Shown one piece after another: positions 1 through 6,600 of a stretch of 7,081 bases of DNA. Source of the DNA: Solobacterium sp. (GTDB taxonomy: Bacteria > Bacillota_I > Bacilli_A > Erysipelotrichales > Erysipelotrichaceae); contig JAFWEA010000243.1 of NCBI GenBank assembly GCA_017543005.1, forward strand, positions 1 through 7,081. The letters run 5' to 3'. The notes under the pieces are model-generated. The model searched no databases, was not told the DNA's origin, and worked only from the letters and a program-made list of their open reading frames with translations. Position 1 is the first letter of the stretch. Each line of letters begins with the position of its first letter. A program made the position numbers and the translations under genes.

Positions 1-3000
1 ATTTTCCTTCAGACCGGACAGGGTATCCTTCTTGCTCTTGACAGCTGCTTCGGTCAGGACACGGGTTGTCTCCTGGAAGGATGCAGCGGACAGGAACGAG
101 TCGGTTTCGACTGCCGACTTGGAAATACCAAGCAGGATCGGTGCATACTTGGCCGGGGTCTTGTCCTCGTCGAGCATCCGGCTGTTGATTTCCTCCATGC
201 TGCGGAGGGACAGCGACTGGCCGACCGAGTAGCCCGTATCACCGCCGTTGGTGATGACGACCTTCTTCAGCATCTGCTTGATCATGACTTCCAGATGCTT
301 GTCGGAGATATCGATGGACTGGCTGGAGTAAACCTTCTTGACTTCCTTCAGGATATACTCTTCAACCGCTCTCACACCGGCAACTTCCAGCAGTTCCTTC
401 GGAGCGATCTGGCCTTCGGTCAGCGGATCACCGGCCTTGACCGTCACGCCGACTCTGATGTCGGAACGGACCGCCTGGGTCAGGTCACACTTGTGCTCGA
501 TCTTATCCTTGGCATTTTCCACGGTAACAACCTGGCCGGTATGGTTCTCCTGTTCACGGATATCAACGACTTCACCGTCAATCTTGGCGATGACGGAAAC
601 CCGCTTCGGGGTTCTGGCTTCGAAGAGTTCTTCAACTCGCGGCAGACCCTGGGTGATATCACCGGACTGGTTGGCAACACCGCCGGTATGGAAGTTACGC
701 ATGGTCAGCTGGGTACCCGGCTCGCCGATTGCCTGCGCGGCCATGACACCGATTGCTTCACCGGTTTCAACCGGGTTGCCGGTCGCCATGTTGCGGCCGT
801 AGCACTTGCAGCAGATGCCGTGGGTGGATTCGCAGGTGAAGACGTTGCGGATATATGCCTGCTTGACGCCGGCATCCACAACCTTCTGGGCCAGGTCATC
901 GGAAATGTAGGTGTTCTCATCCACGATGATTTCGCCTGTTTCCGGATCGGTGATGGCCTGCTGTGTGTAGCGGCCGACAATCCGGTCATAGAACTTCTCG
1001 ATCATGGAGTTGTTGCGCTCGTCAACGATATCCTCAACGAGGTAGCCCTTTTCCGTGCCGCAGTCTTCTTCCGTAATGATGACTTCCTGGGCAACGTCAA
1101 CCAGACGTCTGGTCAGATAGCCGGATTCGGCTGTCTTCAGCGCGGTATCGGTCAGGCCCTTACGGACACCATGGGTGGAAATGAAGAACTCGGACACGCT
1201 CATGCCTTCACGGAAGCAGGAGTAGATCGGGACTTCGATGATGGACGGCTGGTATTCCTTACGCGACTTCGACTGGGTCGGACGGGCCATCAGACCACGC
1301 ATGCCGGCCAGCTGTGTGAAGTGGTTCTTGTTGCCGCGGGCGCCGGATACAGCCATCATGTTGATCGGGTTCATTCTCGGCAGAGATGTCATCAGGGTAT
1401 CACCGACGGTATTCTTGACCTTGTCCCACAGATCGGAGAACGCCCGTTCCCATTCCTGCGGGGTCAGCAGACCTCTGTCTCTCAGTTCATTCAGCTGGTC
1501 TGCCTTTTCCTTACCTTCGTTGACATACTTGTCCTTGTCCGGAGCGACGGAAATATCACTCAGGGCGACAGTCATGCCGGCGGTGGTGGAGTACAGATAG
1601 CCCATGTCCTTGAGGGAGTCGAGGATATCACTGGTACCGTTGATATGATACTTGTCGAACACGGCAGCGATCAGGTTACCGAGATCCTTCTTCTTGAATT
1701 CCGGAGTGATCGGCCGGCTGGCAATCTCTTTCTTGAGATCGGTGCCCAGCGGGACGAATTCGCTGTCCGGGGTCGCCTTGAGCGATTCTGCGCTGGCATC
1801 GTTGAGATACGGGAAGTCAGACGGGAAAACATTGTTGAAGATGATCTTGCCGACCGATGTCAGCAGGTAGCTCTCATTCTGCTTTTCCGTGAAGCCGTCC
1901 TTGTGCAGGGACCTGGCCGGCAGGGCGATTCTGGTGTGCAGATGCACAGCGCCCAGCTGGTAAGCCATCATGACTTCATTGACGTCCTTGTAGAGGTGAC
2001 CTTCGTTGTCACCATAGCGGCGCCACTTGGCTGCTTCGACCGGCAGGCCGAGCCGCTCCAGGGCGTCTGCCTTCTTATAGAACTCTTCGGCGGTCTCTTC
2101 CATGTTCAGATAGAAGTTGCCCAGCACGAGGTCCTGACCAGGAGTAACGATCGGTTTACCATCCTTCGGGCCGAGAATGTTGTTGGCACCGAGCATCAGG
2201 ACTTCCGTCTCGGCTCTGGCCATTTCACTCAGCGGCAGATGGACAGCCATCTGGTCACCGTCGAAGTCGGCGTTGAACGCCGGGCAAACGAGCGGATGGA
2301 CACGGATTGCATGACCGTCAACCAGTTTCGGGAAGAAGGACTGGATACCGAGTCTGTGCAGGGTCGGGGCACGGTTCAGGAAGACCGGGTGGCCTTCGAT
2401 GACCTGCTCAACGACATCCCAGACGCGGGCATCCTGTCTGTCGATCAGCTTTTCGGCTGTCTTCGGGTTGGACGCAATCTGCTGGTTGACCAGTTCGTTG
2501 ATGACGAACGGCTTGTACAGCTGAATGGCCATTTCCTTCGGCAGACCGCACTGCCACATCTTCAGATCCGGTCCGATGGCGATAACGGAACGGCCGGAGA
2601 AGTCGACACGCTTGCCCAGCAGGTTCTGACGGAAGCGGCCCTGCTTACCCTTAAGGGCATGGGACAGCGACTTCAGAGCTCTGCCGCCGGCACCGGTAAT
2701 CGGCTTGGAACGGCGTCCGTTGTCAATCAGCGCATCGACTGCTTCCTGCAGCATGCGCTTTTCGTTCTGGACGATGATCGCCGGTGTACCCAGTTCAAGC
2801 AGCTTCTTCAGACGGTTGTTCCGGGTGATGACACGGCGGTACAGATCATTCAGGTCGCTGGTGGCGAAACGGCCGCCATCCAGCTGCAGCATCGGTCTCA
2901 GATCCGGCGGGATAACCGGCAGGACCGTCAGCACCATCCATTCCGGACGGTTGTCGGAATCACGGAAGGCATCAATGGTTTCCAGGCGCTTGATGAGCTT

Positions 3001-3612
3001 CTTGCGCTTGTCGCCGTTGGCCTTTTCCAGTTCGGCCATGATTTCGTTGTGTTCCTTCTCGAGATCGACCTGTTCCAGCAGGGTCTTGACGGCTTCGGCG
3101 CCGGTGGCGGCGGAGAAGCTGCCCGGCCCGTAGATGGCGGTGTTCTCACGGAACTCACGTTCGGAAAGGATCTGCTTGTAAGTCAGTTTTGTATCACCCG
3201 GATCGGTGACGATCCAGGATACGAAGTAGACAACTTCTTCGAGGTGCTTCGGCGGGACATTGAGCAGCAGGCTCATGCGGCTCGGAATGCCGCGCAGATA
3301 CCAGATGTGCGCAACCGGAGCAGCCAGTTCGATATGACCCATGCGCTCCCGGCGGACACTGGACTTGGTGATTTCAACACCGCAGCGGTCGCAGATCACA
3401 CCCTGATAGCGGATCTTCTTGTACTTTCCGCAGGCGCACTCCCAGTCCTTGGTCGGACCGAAAATGCGTTCGCAGAACAGACCGTCTTTCTCCGGCTTCT
3501 GGGAGCGGTAGTTAATGGTTTCCGGCTTCTTTACTTCGCCATAGGACCATTCGTGAATACGTTCAGGTGATGCCAGACCGACGCGAATTGCATCAAAATC
3601 ATTAATGTTCAT
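1..3612 (-). CDS. rpoC: DNA-directed RNA polymerase subunit beta-prime, 3'-truncated by window edge
   Basis: Encodes the beta-prime subunit of core RNA polymerase, which carries the catalytic magnesium site and, with beta, forms the DNA cleft. The minus-strand frame is open from the ATG at 3612 to the left edge: 1204 codons with no stop. Visible in order: N-terminus MNINDFDAIRVGLASPERIH; zinc site Cys59/61/74/77; switch-2 region near RQNLLGKRVDFSGRS; active-site motif NADFDGD at 447-453; F-loop around 770-796; bridge helix about 806-841; second zinc site Cys851/927/934/937; trigger-loop motif GEPGTQLTMRNFHTGG at 963-978; and the C-terminal block SFLSAASFQETTRVLTEAA. The last residues, GLKEN, match the point about 35 residues before the end of B. 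subtilis RpoC (1199 aa), so only a short tail should be missing. The start is fixed by family alignment and by a strong Shine-Dalgarno. It carries about 25 extra residues after GNFYLNM and 9 in the F-loop relative to B. subtilis. It lies 15 bases downstream of rpoB. Confidence 0.98.
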   Translation of the reverse strand, partial: MNINDFDAIRVGLASPERIHEWSYGEVKKPETINYRSQKPEKDGLFCERIFGPTKDWECACGKYKKIRYQGVICDRCGVEITKSSVRRERMGHIELAAPVAHIWYLRGIPSRMSLLLNVPPKHLEEVVYFVSWIVTDPGDTKLTYKQILSEREFRENTAIYGPGSFSAATGAEAVKTLLEQVDLEKEHNEIMAELEKANGDKRKKLIKRLETIDAFRDSDNRPEWMVLTVLPVIPPDLRPMLQLDGGRFATSDLNDLYRRVITRNNRLKKLLELGTPAIIVQNEKRMLQEAVDALIDNGRRSKPITGAGGRALKSLSHALKGKQGRFRQNLLGKRVDFSGRSVIAIGPDLKMWQCGLPKEMAIQLYKPFVINELVNQQIASNPKTAEKLIDRQDARVWDVVEQVIEGHPVFLNRAPTLHRLGIQSFFPKLVDGHAIRVHPLVCPAFNADFDGDQMAVHLPLSEMARAETEVLMLGANNILGPKDGKPIVTPGQDLVLGNFYLNMEETAEEFYKKADALERLGLPVEAAKWRRYGDNEGHLYKDVNEVMMAYQLGAVHLHTRIALPARSLHKDGFTEKQNESYLLTSVGKIIFNNVFPSDFPYLNDASAESLKATPDSEFVPLGTDLKKEIASRPITPEFKKKDLGNLIAAVFDKYHINGTSDILDSLKDMGYLYSTTAGMTVALSDISVAPDKDKYVNEGKEKADQLNELRDRGLLTPQEWERAFSDLWDKVKNTVGDTLMTSLPRMNPINMMAVSGARGNKNHFTQLAGMRGLMARPTQSKSRKEYQPSIIEVPIYSCFREGMSVSEFFISTHGVRKGLTDTALKTAESGYLTRRLVDVAQEVIITEEDCGTEKGYLVEDIVDERNNSMIEKFYDRIVGRYTQQAITDPETGEIIVDENTYISDDLAQKVVDAGVKQAYIRNVFTCESTHGICCKCYGRNMATGNPVETGEAIGVMAAQAIGEPGTQLTMRNFHTGGVANQSGDITQGLPRVEELFEARTPKRVSVIAKIDGEVVDIREQENHTGQVVTVENAKDKIEHKCDLTQAVRSDIRVGVTVKAGDPLTEGQIAPKELLEVAGVRAVEEYILKEVKKVYSSQSIDISDKHLEVMIKQMLKKVVITNGGDTGYSVGQSLSLRSMEEINSRMLDEDKTPAKYAPILLGISKSAVETDSFLSAASFQETTRVLTEAAVKSKKDTLSGLKEN
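658..726 (-). other. RpoC trigger-loop N-terminal helix
   Basis: GEPGTQLTMRNFHTGG at 963-978 is the catalytic trigger-loop motif. Met971 and His975 correspond to E. coli Met932 and His936, which contact the incoming nucleotide. No large insertion of the gammaproteobacterial type (SI3) follows: the frame goes on directly to NQSGDITQGLPRVEELFEAR, as in Firmicutes. Confidence 0.93.
802..1062 (-). other. Second RpoC zinc-binding site
   Basis: Cys851 (in EEDCGTE), then Cys927, Cys934 and Cys937 (in CESTHGICCKC) match E. coli Cys814/888/895/898. An extra Cys935 sits inside the last CxxC. All four standard ligands are present. The fold links the bridge helix end to the region before the trigger loop. 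Confidence 0.9.
1090..1197 (-). other. RpoC bridge helix
   Basis: Residues about 806-841 align with E. coli beta-prime 769-804. They include FFISTHGVRKGL and SGYLTRRLVDVA. The helix crosses the cleft next to the active site and moves during translocation. Position 816 is Val, where E. coli and B. subtilis have Ala just before the conserved Arg-Lys. Confidence 0.9.
1243..1278 (-). other. F-loop insertion in RpoC upstream of the bridge helix
   Basis: After AGMRGLMARP the protein has the 12 residues TQSKSRKEYQPS (779-790) before IIEVPI. E. coli and B. subtilis have only three residues here (DGS or AGR). The net gain of nine basic and polar residues is placed at the F-loop tip, which contacts the bridge helix and trigger loop in known structures. 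Confidence 0.82.
1993..2100 (-). other. Charged insertion of about 25 residues in RpoC
   Basis: Between GNFYLNM and DVNEVMMAYQ (residues about 505-540), B. subtilis has a short loop. Here there is a charged, probably helical segment beginning EETAEEFYKKADALERLG and containing AAKWRRYGDNEGHLY. It lies about 50 residues after the catalytic loop. In-frame and unbroken, it is likely a lineage insertion; its function is not known to me. Confidence 0.75.
2254..2274 (-). other. RpoC catalytic magnesium-binding loop NADFDGD
   Basis: The invariant motif of multi-subunit RNA polymerases, at residues 447-453. Asp449, Asp451 and Asp453 coordinate the catalytic magnesium and correspond to E. coli Asp460/462/464. 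The motif is intact, so the enzyme is expected to be active. Confidence 0.97.
3382..3438 (-). other. N-terminal zinc site of RpoC (clamp zipper region)
   Basis: Cys59, Cys61, Cys74 and Cys77 form the CxC-x12-CxxC zinc-binding pattern of bacterial beta-prime. It sits directly before GVEITKSSVRRERMGHIEL. All four ligands are present. Lys83, just after the site, matches the lysine described as the fidaxomicin-sensitising residue in Clostridioides difficile. Confidence 0.93.
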
Positions 3613-3619
3613 CGTTCTG

Positions 3620-3630
3620 CCTCCTCCTTA
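3620..3630 (-). promoter_or_regulatory. Ribosome binding site of rpoC overlapping the rpoB stop codon
   Basis: On the minus strand the junction reads TAAGGAGGAGGCAGAACG followed by the rpoC ATG. TAAGGAGG is a full match to the anti-Shine-Dalgarno, and its first three bases are the rpoB stop. Two overlapping GGAGG cores are present, ending 10 and 7 bases before the ATG. This fixes the rpoC start, and the overlap with the rpoB stop suggests translational coupling. There is no room for a promoter or terminator in the 15-base gap, so the genes must be cotranscribed. Confidence 0.93.
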
Positions 3631-6600
3631 TTCTTCACCTGCGGAATCGAGATCATCGAAGCCGACAACAGCCGCAGCCGGTACATCGTCTTCGTCCAGT
3701 CCTTCACGGATGGTCAGATCGCCGGTTTCTTCCGCATCGTTGACATAAGTCTGCCGGTTGAGATCCATGGTGGTCTCTTCCTTGAGTTCATCCTGGGCCA
3801 TCTGCTTCAGATCCATTTCGGTTCCGTCCGCATTCAGCATCCGGACATCGACAGCCAGGGCCTGCAGTTCATGCACCAGCACCCGGAAGGATTCCGGAAT
3901 ACCGGCAGCCGGCAGGTCTCTGCCCTTGACGATGGCTTCGTATGTCTTGGTACGGCCCATGATATCGTCGGACTTGACAGTCAGGATTTCCTGCAGTGTA
4001 TTGGCAGCGCCATAGGCTTCCAGAGCCCAGACTTCCATTTCACCGAATCTCTGACCGCCGTTCTGCGCCTTGCCGCCCAGCGGCTGCTGGGTAACCAGGG
4101 AATACGGACCGGTAGCCCGGGCATGCAGCTTGTCATCGACCATGTGGGCCAGCTTGATCATGTACATGACGCCGACCGCGATCCGTTCATCGTACGGTTC
4201 ACCGGTCATGCCGTCAGTCAGCAGATACTTGCCGTCCATGGATGTATGAGCTTCCTGCATGATGTTTCTGAGGTCTTCGTTGGATACACCGTCGAAGACC
4301 GGGGTAGCGAACTTGACGCCGAGGCTTCTCGCCGCCATGCCGAGGTGGACTTCCAGCACCTGTCCGATGTTCATACGGGACGGGACACCGAACGGGTTCA
4401 GCATGATGTCAATCGGCGTGCCGTCCTGCATGTACGGCATATCCTCGATCGGCATGATCTTGGAGATGACGCCCTTGTTGCCGTGACGGCCGGCCATCTT
4501 GTCACCTTCGGAAATCTTCCGCTTCTGGACAACATAGACCTTGACGACTTCATTGACTCCCGGCGGCAGTTCGTGGTCATCCTTGCGCTTGAAGACGCGC
4601 ACGGAATGAACGATACCGGCACCGCCGTGCGGTACTTTCAGGGAATTGTCGCGGACTTCGCGGCTCTTCTCACCGAAGATCGCCAGCAGCAGCTTTTCTT
4701 CCGGAGTGATTTCACTCTGGCCCTTCGGGGTTACCTTACCGACCAGGATATCGCCTTCCTTGACTTCCGCACCGACCATGACGATACCGCGGCCATCGAG
4801 GTTGCGGCAGGCACTTTCGGCAACGTTCGGAATATCACGGGTGATTTCTTCCGGACCGAGCTTGGTTTCCCGGCATTCGAGATCATATTCTTCAATATGG
4901 ATGGATGTGTAGACATCTTCGCGCACCATGCGTTCGGACATGATGATCGCGTCTTCATAGTTGTAGCCGTGCCATGTCATGAAGGCAATCAGCACGTTCT
5001 GACCCAGGGCCAGTTCGCCTTCCTGCATAGCCGGACCATCCGCCAGGATATCGCCGCGCTCCACCCGTTCGCCGTCAAAGACAATCGGTCTCTGGTTCAG
5101 GCAGGTGGAAGCGTTGGAACGGCGGAACTTGGTCAGTTCATAGACATGTTCGCGGCCGTCATCTTCCGTGACGATGACCTTGTCAGCGTCTACGTAGGTG
5201 ACAACACCCGGAGCTGTCGCGACGCAGGCCGCGCCGGAGTCACGGGCAATGCGGTGTTCCATGCCGGTGCCGACAAACGGGCTGTGCGGGTTCAGCAGCG
5301 GAACTGCCTGACGCTGCATGTTCGCGCCCATCAGGGCCCGGGTGCAGTCGTCGTTTTCCAGGAACGGGACGCAGGCCGTCGCAACCGAGACAATCTGCCG
5401 CGGGGAAACGTCGGCGAAGTCGATTGTTTCCTTCTCCGCCATGACGGTATCACCGGCAATTCTCGCAACGACACGGTCATTCACCAGCCGGCCGTCCTGA
5501 ATCTCGTTGGCCTGGGCGATGACATGATCGTTTTCTTCGTCCGCGCTCATATATACAACTTCATCGGTGACGACACCGTCTTCGTTGACCTTCCGGTACG
5601 GCGTCTGGATAAAGCCGTATTCATTGACTCTGGCATAGGTTGTCAGATAGGAAATCAGACCGATGTTCGGACCTTCCGGTGTTTCAATCGGGCAGATCCG
5701 GCCATAGTGGGAGTTGTGAATATCACGCACTTCGAAGCCGGCCCGTTCTCTGGTCAGACCGCCCGGACCAAGCGCGGAGATACGGCGCTTGTTGGACAGT
5801 TCAGCCAGCGGGTTCTGCTGGTCCATGAACTGGGACAGCTGGGAACTGGAGAAGAACTCCTTGATCGCAGCGGTCAGCGGCCGGATATTGGTCAGCTGCT
5901 TCGGGGTCAGGCCGGAAGCGTCCGCAATGGACATCCGTTCCTTGACAACCCGCTCCATCCGGGACAGACCGATCCGGAACTGGTTCTGGATCAGTTCGCC
6001 GACTGTACGGATACGGCGGTTGCCGAGCATATCGATATCATCGGCACTGCCCACGCCATCCAGCATGGTCAGTTCATAGTTGTACAGCGCGTACATATCC
6101 GGCATGGTGATCGTGTGCTTGCTGTTGAGCGGATCCACACCGATCAGCTTGACGGCATGACCGTCATCCGTCAGGATATCGATCTGCTGTACGCAGGCGC
6201 CGATCAGCCAGATGGTGACATCTTCCTGCGCCATGACATGGGCCTGTACGTTTTCTTCCATGTCTGTGGACAGGACGAACTTGTGCTCGCTTTCCGGATC
6301 ATATGTGCAGTCGGCAATATCTTCGCCATTGGCCAGGATACGGCCGATGGTGTAGAGCCGGTTGCCGTAGTTCATGACGGCGGCAGCGTTGTCGTTTGTC
6401 AGCTTGACTTCCTGGGCGATGATGCCGGCATAGACCGTCACCTTTTCGAATTCGGAAGCGATTGCCTTCACATCGGCAGCCGTGATGACGGTGCCGCGGG
6501 ACATGCTGACCTTCTTGCCTTCCAGGTCGGTGGCCAGAATACGGCCGATCAGACCATTGGTCCAGGAAGTCTCCATCTCGGAGGTAACCGGATGAGAAAA

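Noticed and set aside
295..3570. A 1091-codon open reading frame on the plus strand, opposite rpoC
   Set aside because: It is the codon-register mirror of rpoC and exists because rpoC avoids TTA, CTA and TCA. Its translation matches no family I recognise, while the minus strand gives a complete set of RpoC motifs.
3613..3627. Promoter, terminator or attenuator between rpoB and rpoC
   Set aside because: The gap is only 15 bases and is filled by the Shine-Dalgarno and its spacer; no inverted repeat or U-run is present.
3758..6079. Several plus-strand reading frames of 60-96 codons opposite rpoB
   Set aside because: All lie inside rpoB, have low-complexity Ser/Arg-rich translations typical of shadow frames, and have no recognisable domains or convincing ribosome binding sites.
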